Assembly: GCF_017873625.1 (NCBI RefSeq)
Contig: NZ_JAGGKL010000001.1
Coordinates: forward strand, 363,209 to 427,208
DNA from: Methanobacterium petrolearium
GTDB taxonomy: Archaea; Methanobacteriota; Methanobacteria; Methanobacteriales; Methanobacteriaceae
Length of the DNA stretch: 64,000 bases
Direction: 5' to 3'
The translations under genes were made by a program, and so were the position numbers. Shown here piece by piece: positions 35,537 through 47,574 of this stretch. Under the pieces are notes generated by a model. That model saw nothing but the letters and a program-made list of their open reading frames with translations. It was not told the origin of the DNA and did no database searches. Numbering within the stretch: position 1 is the first letter of the stretch; the number at the start of each line of letters is the position of its first letter.

Positions 35537-36658
35537 TTGAAACAGAACAACATAACTCCTGATCCAATAGTATCTGAAAAAAAGACTTCCACAGGTATAG
35601 AAGACACGGGAAAAGAAGCTAAAATGGTTGTACTTCAATCAATTGGATATCCTTTTCTGTGCAATCTGGTGGAAAATCCTAAAATAGAAATATTCGACAA
35701 CGAACTTTTTGAGTTGTATGCCCGTGAGCAATGGATAGGTTACAAGGTGGAGGAAGGATCTTTCCTTTTTGACCAGAAGTTACTGCCTGATTTTGCATTT
35801 AAAGTAATTAAAACTCATCCAGACAACTCTAGAATAACTAAAAATACTTCCATACTTCTTATGGAAGTAGAAGAAGTTCGTGAAGTTAAAAAGATTGAAA
35901 GTAACCTGAAAATGACCGATGTCATTGGTCAGGAAAGAGCCAAGACCAAGTGCAAGATCATAACCCGTTACCTGCAGGAACCAGAGAGTTTCCAGGAATG
36001 GGCACCCAAAAACGTTTTATTCCATGGTACTCCAGGTACTGGGAAGACAATGTTGGCCAAATCATTATCTAATGAACTTCAGGTCCCTCTTTTCCTGGTT
36101 AAGGCCACCAGCCTCATAGGGGAACATGTAGGGGATGGAGCGCGTCAGATACATGATCTGTTCGATGCTGCAGCAGCTTGTGCCCCGGCAGTTATTTTCA
36201 TTGATGAGATAGATGCAATTGGCCTTGACCGGCGGTACCAGTCCCTTAGAGGGGATGTTTCAGAGGTGGTGAACGCCCTATTAACTGAGATGGATGGTAT
36301 CAACTCTAATCTTGGTGTAGTGACTATCGGAGCTACTAACAATCCTCAATTACTCGATTACGCTCTAAGGAGCAGATTCGAAGAGGAAATCGAATTTGTT
36401 CTCCCTGATGAAGAAGAAAGAAGAGCAATACTAGAAATGTACGTTAAATCCATGCCACTTCCTGTTGCTGCAGATGTTAAAAAACTGGTCTCGTTATCCA
36501 AGGGAATGTCAGGCAGAGATATCAAAGACCGTTTGCTGAAAGTGGCATTGCACAAAGCCATATCAGAGGACCAGGATGTTGTAACCTGGGATAACTTCCT
36601 TTATGCCTTAAAACATCATGAAAAAGAGAAGAATGAACCGAAGGACATGTTTGCCTGA
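35537..36658 (+). CDS. AAA ATPase, proteasome-regulatory-subunit-like
   Basis: One AAA module with Walker A GTPGTGKT (near residue 163), Walker B 'AVIFIDEIDAIG' (near 215), sensor 1 'GATNNP' and second region 'LRSRFEEEIEF'. The N-terminal 110 residues are a separate domain with no coiled coil and no OB fold, so this is not PAN itself. It corresponds to the M. thermautotrophicus protein annotated as a 26S protease regulatory subunit homolog (MTH1011). It may unfold or remodel proteins. The start is uncertain: TTG 35537 has AGTGAT before it, while the first ATG is at 35624. Confidence 0.85.
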   Translation: MKQNNITPDPIVSEKKTSTGIEDTGKEAKMVVLQSIGYPFLCNLVENPKIEIFDNELFELYAREQWIGYKVEEGSFLFDQKLLPDFAFKVIKTHPDNSRITKNTSILLMEVEEVREVKKIESNLKMTDVIGQERAKTKCKIITRYLQEPESFQEWAPKNVLFHGTPGTGKTMLAKSLSNELQVPLFLVKATSLIGEHVGDGARQIHDLFDAAAACAPAVIFIDEIDAIGLDRRYQSLRGDVSEVVNALLTEMDGINSNLGVVTIGATNNPQLLDYALRSRFEEEIEFVLPDEEERRAILEMYVKSMPLPVAADVKKLVSLSKGMSGRDIKDRLLKVALHKAISEDQDVVTWDNFLYALKHHEKEKNEPKDMFA

Positions 36659-36733
36659 TTATTCCTTAATTTTTTAATTTTAAAAAAGTGAATATTTTTT
36701 TAAAATGTTTCACATTACACTAAAGGTGTTATA

Positions 36734-37489
36734 ATGGGAATAAATTCTTTTTTTAAAGATGCCATACTCTACACTACTTCAGACTGGCGTAATGTTCTTT
36801 TTTTAGGTGTGATATTATTCTTAACTGATTATATTGTGGATTTAAATACTCCATCAATTATTGAAGAATTTCCTTATCTTGTAATACTCGCAGTGGTAAT
36901 ATTTTTATCCCTGGTTGAGGTGGGTTATGGTTTTCGTATAGTGGAGGAAACAGTGAAGGGATCACATAAACCACCTAGTTTCCACCATCCTTGGGATTTG
37001 TTCTGGCATGGAGTCAAAGAGAGCATTATATTATTGATATATTTTGTTATACCGTTAATCCTAGTTGTAATGGGAATTTATGAGTTTGAACTATTTTTTG
37101 GTCTTGATTTCAGTTTTTTGACCATGGGATGCTATTTAGTAATTGGAATAATATTTTTCTTGTTTTTTAATGTAATGTTTCAGGGTGCGGTTTTAAACAT
37201 GGCCCATCATGGGGGTAGTATAGCTTCAGGGTTTGATATTCCCAGTATTTTTAGAAAGATTAGAATGGTTAAGTTGAAAAACATGCTTTTTATTTCATTT
37301 ATAACCATAATAACTCTTTATATAGTTAAACAGGCCATTTTCGACACTCTACATGCCTTACCCTATATGTTGCCCTATATTAATATTTCTGTGGGGGATG
37401 TTGTTTCCACAGTTATTGTAGCTCCATTCCTGACGATATTCACCGCCCGTTTATTAGGGCTGATTGATGTGGAAGATAATTTAAATTAG
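36734..37489 (+). CDS. DUF4013-type membrane protein
   Basis: The 251-residue protein has five or six hydrophobic helices and the family feature of a central 'YGFRIVEETVKGSHKPPSFHHPWDLFWHGVKE' loop after helix 2. DUF4013 proteins are numerous in Methanobacteriales, and their function is unknown. The 3' end is duplicated downstream. The ATG follows AAAGGTG (36723-36729). Confidence 0.8.
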   Translation: MGINSFFKDAILYTTSDWRNVLFLGVILFLTDYIVDLNTPSIIEEFPYLVILAVVIFLSLVEVGYGFRIVEETVKGSHKPPSFHHPWDLFWHGVKESIILLIYFVIPLILVVMGIYEFELFFGLDFSFLTMGCYLVIGIIFFLFFNVMFQGAVLNMAHHGGSIASGFDIPSIFRKIRMVKLKNMLFISFITIITLYIVKQAIFDTLHALPYMLPYINISVGDVVSTVIVAPFLTIFTARLLGLIDVEDNLN

Positions 37490-37517
37490 GGCTCATTGAT
37501 GTGGAGGATAATTTAAA
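37454..37517 (+). repeat. 32-bp tandem duplication at the 3' end of the DUF4013 gene
   Basis: The unit starting TTAGGGCTGATTGATGTGG at 37454 is repeated from 37486, with two mismatches. Because 32 is not a multiple of three, the second copy lies in another frame, yet that frame again encodes GLIDVEDNLN and a stop. This records a recent slippage or duplication event at the gene end. Confidence 0.9.
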
Positions 37518-37572
37518 CTAATCCAATATATTTATGGAAAAAATCAGTTTCAGTAAAAAGTTCAACAGATAA

Positions 37573-38766
37573 TTAAGTTTTGTTTTTAAAAAGGTACTTA
37601 GCAGAGTTTATAACCTCTGTATCATCATTTTCTGCGGCTTCCTTTAGATTATGTATGATGTTATAAAACACACGATCCACCACTACTTTGGTAAGATGAT
37701 CTACAACCTTCTCCTTACCATTCATATCTCCCAACATGTGGTAAGCTTTCTCTGTTTCTCGTAATCGGATGATCTCAGCCTGGCTTCTTATATTGGCAAT
37801 GATAGGTTCTACTTCCAAGTGTTGAAGGGATTTCTCCAGAAGGTCTAACTCTTCAGCAACAATTTTTTCAGCTTTTTTAGCCTCAGATTGCCGCTTTTTT
37901 TTGTTATTATCGGCTATTCCTCTTAAATCATCTATGTTATAAAGTTTAACTCCCAAATCTTCAACGTCCTCTTCAATGTCTCGAGGATTGGCTATATCCA
38001 CCATAACCATCTTTTCCAGATTTTCAGGTGGAACAGCTACATTTACCTTTTCGCGGGTGAGTATAGCGTGTGGTGCTCCAGTTGCACTTATAACTACGTC
38101 CGCATCTGATATTGCTCTGGCCAGGCGGTCAAAACGGATTGCATCGCCTCCCAGTTCTTTAGCCAGGCAAACCGCACGATCATAGGTTCGGTTAGCTACC
38201 ACAATTGCTTTAAGATGTTTTTCTACCAGGGCTTTGGCTACCAGTGTCCCCATTTTACCAGCACCGATAATCAGCACTTTTTTACATTTAAGATCACCAA
38301 GAACTGATTCAGCGAGATTCACTGCTGCAGAACCAATGGAAACTGAACCCTGATTAATCTGTGTCTTTTTACGTACTACCTGCCCCACGTGTGTGGCTTT
38401 GGTGAAAACATTATCTAAAACAGGGCCACAATGGCCTTTCTTAACGCTAACTTTGTGAGCATCCTTGAGTTGGCCGAGTATTTGATCTTCTCCGATGATC
38501 ATGGATTCCAATCCGCACGAAAGTTTCAAAACGTGTTCAAGGGCTTTTTCATCCTTTTCAACAACTAATCCTCCCCACTGATAATGTAGGGGGGCTTCAT
38601 CCAGGACCATGTAAATCTCAGCACGGTTGCAAGTTTTTACCTGAACATACTCCTGCACTTGATGATCGTGTTGAATATTCGCGAATATTTCATCCATATT
38701 CCGGGTGGACTCTTCTATTTTATTAATATCCGCGGTTTTATGGTCGATTCGGATGTTAAGAATCAT
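37573..38766 (-). CDS. hemA: glutamyl-tRNA reductase
   Basis: HemA reduces Glu-tRNA to glutamate-1-semialdehyde, the first step of tetrapyrrole synthesis for F430, cobamides and siroheme. The catalytic Cys lies in 'VQVKTCNRAEIY' near residue 45. 'LSCGLESMIIGEDQILGQ' is the substrate-side signature, 'VLIIGAGKMGTLVAKAL' the NADPH site near 168 and a helical dimerisation tail ends the protein. It is the last gene of a minus-strand run with siroheme synthase, marker 9 and atwA, 111 bases after the previous gene. Confidence 0.95.
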   Translation of the reverse strand: MILNIRIDHKTADINKIEESTRNMDEIFANIQHDHQVQEYVQVKTCNRAEIYMVLDEAPLHYQWGGLVVEKDEKALEHVLKLSCGLESMIIGEDQILGQLKDAHKVSVKKGHCGPVLDNVFTKATHVGQVVRKKTQINQGSVSIGSAAVNLAESVLGDLKCKKVLIIGAGKMGTLVAKALVEKHLKAIVVANRTYDRAVCLAKELGGDAIRFDRLARAISDADVVISATGAPHAILTREKVNVAVPPENLEKMVMVDIANPRDIEEDVEDLGVKLYNIDDLRGIADNNKKKRQSEAKKAEKIVAEELDLLEKSLQHLEVEPIIANIRSQAEIIRLRETEKAYHMLGDMNGKEKVVDHLTKVVVDRVFYNIIHNLKEAAENDDTEVINSAKYLFKNKT

Positions 38767-38877
38767 AATACTGTAATCCTCCAGATCTTGGATACATGGG
38801 TTAATATTATTATTCTAATTAATATTATTTAGGTTAATGGAATTTATATTTCTTGGGGGTGATTTTTTTTAATTAGG

Positions 38878-39498
38878 TTAATGCAGGTTTTCCAGAACTT
38901 GAGTAATGTAGGATTGAGCTTGTTCCACTTTACCGTTATCTAAAAGTTCATTTATTTTTTTATCATTTAATATTTGGTATAAATAATCACGACGTTTCTT
39001 CTGATCTTCCACTTTTTCTTTCAGTAACTGACGGGTGAAATGCTGCAACTCCAGTTGAAGAATATCTTTTTTATTAACTACTGATTGAATACGTTTTCTT
39101 AATTCTTTGGCCATGAGAGGACTTTTTCCCTGGGTGAATATGGAAAACTGAACATCTCCAATAAAAAATGATGATGGAACAATTAAATTTCCCTCTTCAG
39201 GATGGTCGGCTCTGTTTATAAGTTTGTCCTTGGATAGAGAACTTACTTCCTGGTTTAGTTGTGTATCGCCACTGGCCACCACCACCAGGTCAGCCCAATC
39301 TGCCCACTTTGAAAGTTCTTTGCGTGGTTTATAGATAGCTCCTAATTCTTCAAGCTGGTTTGAAACATGGCCAGAGCTGATTACTACGTTGGCGCCTGAT
39401 TGAAGAAAACGACGTGCTCTTCTTTCACCAACTTCTCCTGACCCCACCACAAGCACATTTTTATCCTGCATATCTAAGTAGAGGGGAGTCCATCCCAT
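38878..39498 (-). CDS. precorrin-2 dehydrogenase / siroheme synthase (Met8/CysG-N type)
   Basis: The 206-residue protein has the NAD motif 'VLVVGSGEVGERRARRFL' near residue 15 and the family block 'LINRADHPEEGNLIVPSSF' near 93, ending in a helical dimerisation domain ('SPLMAKELRKRIQ'). It oxidises precorrin-2 to sirohydrochlorin, the branch point for F430, siroheme and B12. Whether it also inserts iron cannot be told. It starts 14 bases after marker 9 and is co-directional with hemA. Confidence 0.92.
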   Translation of the reverse strand: MGWTPLYLDMQDKNVLVVGSGEVGERRARRFLQSGANVVISSGHVSNQLEELGAIYKPRKELSKWADWADLVVVASGDTQLNQEVSSLSKDKLINRADHPEEGNLIVPSSFFIGDVQFSIFTQGKSPLMAKELRKRIQSVVNKKDILQLELQHFTRQLLKEKVEDQKKRRDYLYQILNDKKINELLDNGKVEQAQSYITQVLENLH

Positions 39499-39512
39499 AC
39501 TATGCCTCCGCC

Positions 39513-39989
39513 CTATAATTCTAGATTTTTCATTCTAAGAACCTTAATAGCAGTTTTAATATCATTACCGCATTCAGAAAGGACCTGGGATGCTTCATCA
39601 GTGGACACATTAAAGGTCTCAGAAAGGGCTTTTATGTTGGTTTCGTTGTCTGCTGGTTCATGGCCTACCAGTTCTTCAGATAGCTGGTGTTTTAAGTCCA
39701 TGTATTCATCAGTGCTCATTCCAATCCGGCGTAACACCATATCTCGTAGTGGACATGGTTTGGAAGGTTTACAACACCAGACCAGGGAGCCAAAACAGGT
39801 TCCTTCACCTTCTCCAAGTCGGGTTTTTTTTCCAAAATTCTCTTTAATTTCAACATACTCCTGAGCACTGATCCCTGCATCTTCAAGGGCAAATGCAATG
39901 GGACAGGGTTTAACAGGTGGACAACAAAATGCCATTGCTCTTTTATCTCCCCCTCTACATACGTGTGATGGTGCATCTTCCCATGCCAT
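39513..39989 (-). CDS. methanogenesis marker 9-type protein
   Basis: The 158-residue product opens with two cysteine-rich repeats, 'GGDKRAMAFCCPPVKPCPI' and 'SLVWCCKPSKPCPLRD', a layout that I associate with methanogenesis marker protein 9, found only in methanogens. Each repeat contains CC and KPCP motifs suited to metal or cluster binding. A UBA-like helical bundle ('TFNVSTDEASQVLSECGNDIKTAIKVLR') ends the chain. It starts one base after the atwA stop, so its job is probably tied to MCR maturation or F430. Confidence 0.78.
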   Translation of the reverse strand: MAWEDAPSHVCRGGDKRAMAFCCPPVKPCPIAFALEDAGISAQEYVEIKENFGKKTRLGEGEGTCFGSLVWCCKPSKPCPLRDMVLRRIGMSTDEYMDLKHQLSEELVGHEPADNETNIKALSETFNVSTDEASQVLSECGNDIKTAIKVLRMKNLEL

Positions 39990-39990
39990 T

Positions 39991-41586
<1,596 letters not shown>

Positions 41587-41748
41587 TTAACCACCTGTTC
41601 CGCAGATAACTAACATTGATGAGTTAACTTCATAGATGAACTTTATCTCTTTTTTATTTGATCATTACGGTTATTAGATTATTTTTGATCAATAGTTTTT
41701 ATTTTATATGATTTTATATTAAAAATTTTATATTGAAATTATCAACTG

Positions 41749-42498
41749 CTAAATTTGGGTTAGATCAAAGGACAATGTTCCTCCAATGGCTGCCCTGGCA
41801 ATTGATATTCCATCAGCTCCAGAAGCCAACATTTTTCTTGCAGATTCGAGATTTTTGATGGAATTGTTGCCTATAATGAACAGGGAAGTTTCCTGGCGGA
41901 TTTTTTTTATTAGATCATAGTCAGCATGGTCAAAACCAGGTTTCATGGCATCAACATGAACATAATCTGATTTTGCATGTTCTATGGCAGTTATTATCTT
42001 AGAAATGTCAACATCAGGCACGTTGGCTCTTATTTTCACCGAAACCTGACTTTTTGCCTTTTTTGTAACTTCTCTGACAAATTTTTCTAGATGAGAAGGA
42101 TTATTTAACAGTTCCTGGCCACAACCAAGATCAGTTATCTCTGGCTGTCGACAGTGAGCATTAATTTCCACCACATCCACAGTTTTAAGCTTAGATATTT
42201 CTATAATTGGTTCAGGCATAATTGAACGAAGGTTAACTGAGATCATGCCATTCCAGAAATCTTGATCATTAATTAGAACCGTCTGTTCTTGGATGTGGTT
42301 AATGAATTCTTCTTCAGCAACATCGAATTCAGGCCTTCCACGGGCTAGAATTTTCTGTCCGGCATTTATGGTGGCTGCATCAACATTGTAACCTCCTAAG
42401 GTTACCATGTCAAACCCGTAAGTTAGAAGACCCCGGCAAAATGTGCCATCAGTAATGCCTGCCATGGGAGCTAGGACTTCAATGTAGATACACTCCAC
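41749..42498 (-). CDS. DUS-like FMN TIM-barrel protein (MJ0144 type)
   Basis: The fold is that of dihydrouridine synthases: start block 'VLAPMAGITDGTFCR', the region 'VVEINAHCRQPEITDLGCGQELLNNP' where true Dus enzymes have N-x-GCP, and the FMN phosphate site 'GADGISIARAAIGG'. The altered motif around the catalytic Cys (HCRQP instead of GCP) suggests a different reaction. It lies between atwA and arfA, and as I recall the M. jannaschii homologs MJ0144 and MJ0145 are also adjacent. The start is unclear: the only standard codon is GTG at 42498, while the SD-like GTGGAG would suit an ATT further in. Confidence 0.78.
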   Translation of the reverse strand: MECIYIEVLAPMAGITDGTFCRGLLTYGFDMVTLGGYNVDAATINAGQKILARGRPEFDVAEEEFINHIQEQTVLINDQDFWNGMISVNLRSIMPEPIIEISKLKTVDVVEINAHCRQPEITDLGCGQELLNNPSHLEKFVREVTKKAKSQVSVKIRANVPDVDISKIITAIEHAKSDYVHVDAMKPGFDHADYDLIKKIRQETSLFIIGNNSIKNLESARKMLASGADGISIARAAIGGTLSFDLTQI

Positions 42499-42681
42499 TT
42501 ATTAAATCAAATCAATCAATTTGTATTTCAATTTAAAATATAATTCAGTATTATCTAGTTCAATATTATTTGATATAATAGCTAGCATTAAATCCATTGA
42601 TACAACCCGACGTTGATCAATTAATTAGGTGGCAATGCTAACTAATAATCAATTTAAAAGTTTTCAAGGATTTAAAGCTAA

Positions 42682-44338
<1,657 letters not shown>

Positions 44339-44362
44339 TATCAGTTCAGGATGTATTGATTA

Positions 44363-44515
44363 TCAGATCTGGTGTACGTTGAGTTCTCTCAACAGACGAT
44401 CTCTTTCAATTTTTAATTTTTCCAGCACAACAGGATCACATGATTCCTTCTTTTCAAGATATGCAATTGTGGTGGTTATAGCTTCTAACTGGGTTTCCAT
44501 CTGATTGACAGGCAT
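44363..44515 (-). CDS. small coiled-coil protein between cofE and cofD
   Basis: A 50-residue frame from the ATG at 44515 (an alternative ATG is at 44500) reads as an amphipathic helix: 'METQLEAITTTIAYLEKKES', then 'VVLEKLKIERDRLLRELNV'. It stops 26 bases before cofD on the same strand. The charged heptad-like pattern and placement suggest a genuine gene. The ribosome site is weak. I do not recognise it; related short helices occur as prefoldin-like or regulatory peptides. Confidence 0.5.
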   Translation of the reverse strand: MPVNQMETQLEAITTTIAYLEKKESCDPVVLEKLKIERDRLLRELNVHQI

Positions 44516-44645
44516 ATAGATCAACTCATTAAACAACTATTATATAATCAAGCAAATAATCTTTTAATCTTTTTTTTATTTTTAAAGATTTCATTCAAGT
44601 TTATATCCTGGCCAAGAATTTAGCCATTATCACAGCTATAACAAT

Positions 44646-45410
44646 TCAATCACGGAAAACATCATACTTTTTTGGTCTGATCAATGGTTTAATCGTGGCA
44701 GAATCGTTTATAAGCTTTTGGAAGTATTGGATGCCTCTGATGATGACTACAGGCATTCCTTCATCTGCTTGCCCCATTACCAGGGATGCAGCTGAAGATA
44801 ACTCATCAGCCACTGCTATGCTAGTAGTTTTAAGTTCTCTTCCGTATAGATCATGTTCACCGCAACGATCCCAAAGTGGTTCCATTCCAGAAATACCTAT
44901 GGCGGTACCAATGGCACCTTCACGGAATGCCCTTCCCTGAGTATCAGATATTATGACTGCAATTCTTTTCCCAATCTTTTTTTCTATTTTTTCCCTTATC
45001 TGTTGGGCACTGTAATCTGGATTCACAGGAATAGGGGTTGCCATTCCATCATCCACATTAGATTCATCAATACCCGCATTGGCGCAAACAAAACCATGTT
45101 TTGTTTCAGAAATAATGAAGTCAGGACCCACCTTAATGATTTCATTAGATTCATCAATTATGGCTTCAACAATTTCAACATCTTTTCCAGTCTGTTTGGC
45201 CAGTTGATGGGCTTGTTTTCCAGGTTCCATAGTCTTCAGATGAATTACGTTGCCTTCAGCCTTGGCCACTGCGGTTTCGGCAATGACCAGGATATCTTCG
45301 TCATCCAGCAGAATATCATGATTTCTTGATGCATGAAGAATAAGTTCTGATAGGTCATCTCCCTTTCGTATAAGGGGGATACCTTTTATGCCGATGATTT
45401 TAATTTCCAT
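44646..45410 (-). CDS. cofE: coenzyme F420-0:L-glutamate ligase
   Basis: CofE adds two glutamates with a gamma linkage to F420-0 using GTP. Family blocks are 'GIPLIRKGDDLSELIL', 'ILVIAETAVAKAEGNVIHL', 'CANAGIDESNVDDG' near residue 120 and 'IISDTQGRAFREGAIGTAIG' near 152, which contain the metal and substrate residues. The length (254) is typical of the archaeal enzyme. It lies next to cofD, separated by 310 bases that hold the small coiled-coil gene. Confidence 0.95.
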   Translation of the reverse strand: MEIKIIGIKGIPLIRKGDDLSELILHASRNHDILLDDEDILVIAETAVAKAEGNVIHLKTMEPGKQAHQLAKQTGKDVEIVEAIIDESNEIIKVGPDFIISETKHGFVCANAGIDESNVDDGMATPIPVNPDYSAQQIREKIEKKIGKRIAVIISDTQGRAFREGAIGTAIGISGMEPLWDRCGEHDLYGRELKTTSIAVADELSSAASLVMGQADEGMPVVIIRGIQYFQKLINDSATIKPLIRPKKYDVFRD

Positions 45411-45468
45411 GGTTGTACCGGATCCTAGGTTTAAAAAAAATTGAAATATGAATTAGTTATTTTGTGGA

Positions 45469-46071
45469 TTAGATTGAAACTAATTCCCATTTTTCTTTTC
45501 CAAATCCTGCGGCAGAAGTAACAGGATTGGCAAATTCAGCGAATTTTCCTCCGTCCATTATGAATTGAGCAGCTTCAGATGCACTGCTAGCAGTAAATTC
45601 CACTGTTTCGGGTTGAACATGTTCATAAACAGCAATGTAACATGATTCACCAGCAGGTACCTTCTCTACCGTAACTTTTTCATGGGTAATGATGCCTATG
45701 TATGATTCTCCATCAAGAGTGGTTGCCCCTGCAATTCTGGGGGTGTTAAAATCATCTTTTTCATAGTCCATAGTCAGGAGAGAAAGTGTTATAGAATCTC
45801 TGATGCTCATACCTGATGCGATTTTTTCAGCTATAACATCAGTGTGTGATCCGTTGGAAACCACCGCCACATCCCCTACTATTTGTATGCAGTTGTAGGC
45901 TATGTATGGATTTTCAAAAACATCTTTTTCATGTCCTTCCTTAGGAACTACAGCCACTCTTTCAGGGAATGTACGGGTAATTCGGTTGGGAAAAGAACGA
46001 CTGGAAACACGATAAGCAACAAAATTGCCTGTTTTATTACTTCCAACTGCTAACATTCTTCCAAGATACAT
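45469..46071 (-). CDS. purO: archaeal IMP cyclohydrolase
   Basis: PurO closes FAICAR to IMP, the last step of purine synthesis in archaea lacking PurH. The sequence starts 'MYLGRMLAVGSNKTGNFVAYRVSSRSFPNR' like the M. thermautotrophicus enzyme (MTH1020) and contains 'GNAP'-type blocks 'RIAGATTLDG' and 'IDGGK'-like 'IMDGGKFAEF'. The NTN-hydrolase-like fold lacks the catalytic N-terminal Cys. Its length of 200 is normal. Confidence 0.94.
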   Translation of the reverse strand: MYLGRMLAVGSNKTGNFVAYRVSSRSFPNRITRTFPERVAVVPKEGHEKDVFENPYIAYNCIQIVGDVAVVSNGSHTDVIAEKIASGMSIRDSITLSLLTMDYEKDDFNTPRIAGATTLDGESYIGIITHEKVTVEKVPAGESCYIAVYEHVQPETVEFTASSASEAAQFIMDGGKFAEFANPVTSAAGFGKEKWELVSI

Positions 46072-46177
46072 TAAATCACCTTTTTTGTAATGAATACGAT
46101 AGTTTCAGTAAAATAATTCTTTAGTAACTGCAAATACTTCTTTAGTAACGTTCTTAGGAAGTATAGGGTATGTGATG

Positions 46178-46573
46178 TTAATTTTGGGGAATACTGACAG
46201 CATCCTCTGGACTCATACCTGCAGGGGTGGTGATGATAATGGTTCCCTTCTTGGGTTGAATAATGATCTCTCCTTCATCAATCACTCTGGTGTGCACTGC
46301 AATGGCACTGTCACGAATGTAACTGGACATGTCCACTCCATCAACCATTACTTTTTCAAGTCCTGCAACTGGTATAAGATAATATTCTGAGCTGCCACTG
46401 GAATCAGTTACCTCTGGTTTCCCACTACTCCCATTATCGGAAGCAGCCTGGAAAGTGCTGGTAACCATTAAAAATATGAGAATAGTAAAAATCACATCAA
46501 TTAAAGGGACTAAATTAACTCTAGCCTGTTTACTACGTAATTTCCGCCGATAACTCTGGGTATTAATGGCCAT
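46178..46573 (-). CDS. exbD: ExbD/TolR-type biopolymer transport protein
   Basis: The 131-residue product has a short cytoplasmic N-terminus, one membrane helix with the proton-carrying Asp in 'VNLVPLIDVIFTILIFLMVT', and an outside domain of about 95 residues. It would form a proton-driven motor with the upstream ExbB. Archaea have no outer membrane or TonB, so the force must act on something else, perhaps the pseudomurein wall. The frame extends to 46600, but AAGGGGAAA places the start at the ATG 46573. Confidence 0.9.
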   Translation of the reverse strand: MAINTQSYRRKLRSKQARVNLVPLIDVIFTILIFLMVTSTFQAASDNGSSGKPEVTDSSGSSEYYLIPVAGLEKVMVDGVDMSSYIRDSAIAVHTRVIDEGEIIIQPKKGTIIITTPAGMSPEDAVSIPQN

Positions 46574-46676
46574 GTTTTTTCCCCTTAAACTCTTTATCAT
46601 TCTGTTTGATTAATTATTTAGTCAATTAATAATCAATTAATATATTTTAGTTAAGTAATGATTTTCATTATTTATT

Positions 46677-47519
46677 TTATTGTTTGAGTTTGCTTTCAAT
46701 TATCCTAGCTTCTGCATTACATTTTTCCTTAATAATATTTCCGATACTCTTTTCCAGCATGTGGGGGTTAATTGAAATCCAAATATTTGCATCTTTGTCG
46801 TTTTTCAGTTTTTTAACTTCTAAAACGCCATTAGATTCTTTTAAAGCTACGATTGCTTTTTCAATATCTGCATCGGTTTTTATGCGCATCTCTGCACTTC
46901 GCCAGTTAGTCATTTTTTTGGCAATCTCTATTTTATCCAGTTCTCCTTCTATTTTACTGTTGATATGAGAGTAAAGGGGCAGGATTATGATAGCAACGGC
47001 TAAACCAGCAATAGTAGTTATAAGAGCAACATATATTCCTTCAGCCATGGCGGTAGGGCTGGCATTCACGCCCAGTGCTTTGAAAGTGTACCACATTCCA
47101 AGAACAGTCCCTATCAATCCTAAAAGAGGGGCAACTTCGATAATAGTTCGGATGGTGTCCATTCCTTTGGTCATATGTCTAATTTCGACAATGAAGACCC
47201 GTTCCATCGCATCTTCCACTTCTCTATTGTTTCTAAAACCAATTTTCAAGGCTTCGGCGACAATTTTAGAAATGGGGTTTTGATAACGTCCAATGGAACG
47301 TAAAGCCTCCAAAGAACCGCCTCTTTCCATTGCTTTGTTCACTTCTCCCATAATTTCGGGTAAACCTACCTGAGATATCTTACGTAGATAATAAATTTTC
47401 TCCACAGAATAGAATACACCATAGATACCAATTATGGTAATGATGTAGGTGATTACCCCTCCACTTTTAAACATTTCCATTATGGTGTTGATGGAGTTGG
47501 CGAAGAATTCGTAGATCAT
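46677..47519 (-). CDS. exbB: ExbB/TolQ/MotA-type proton channel
   Basis: The 280-residue protein has an N-terminal helix ('GGVITYIITIIGIYGVFYSVEKIYYL'), two further helices in the conserved block 'IIEVAPLLGLIGTVLGMWYTFKAL' and 'IYVALITTIAGLAVAIIILPLYSHI', and a C-terminal cytoplasmic domain of about 75 residues that is not typical of ExbB. The threonines and glycine in helices 2 and 3 match the MotA/TolQ family. It precedes exbD on the same strand by about 100 bases, and rnhB lies upstream. Confidence 0.92.
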   Translation of the reverse strand: MIYEFFANSINTIMEMFKSGGVITYIITIIGIYGVFYSVEKIYYLRKISQVGLPEIMGEVNKAMERGGSLEALRSIGRYQNPISKIVAEALKIGFRNNREVEDAMERVFIVEIRHMTKGMDTIRTIIEVAPLLGLIGTVLGMWYTFKALGVNASPTAMAEGIYVALITTIAGLAVAIIILPLYSHINSKIEGELDKIEIAKKMTNWRSAEMRIKTDADIEKAIVALKESNGVLEVKKLKNDKDANIWISINPHMLEKSIGNIIKEKCNAEARIIESKLKQ

Positions 47520-47574
47520 CTTATCCTCTTATTAAATTTCATTGATGTTAAGGGAATGTAATTTTTTTAGACAA

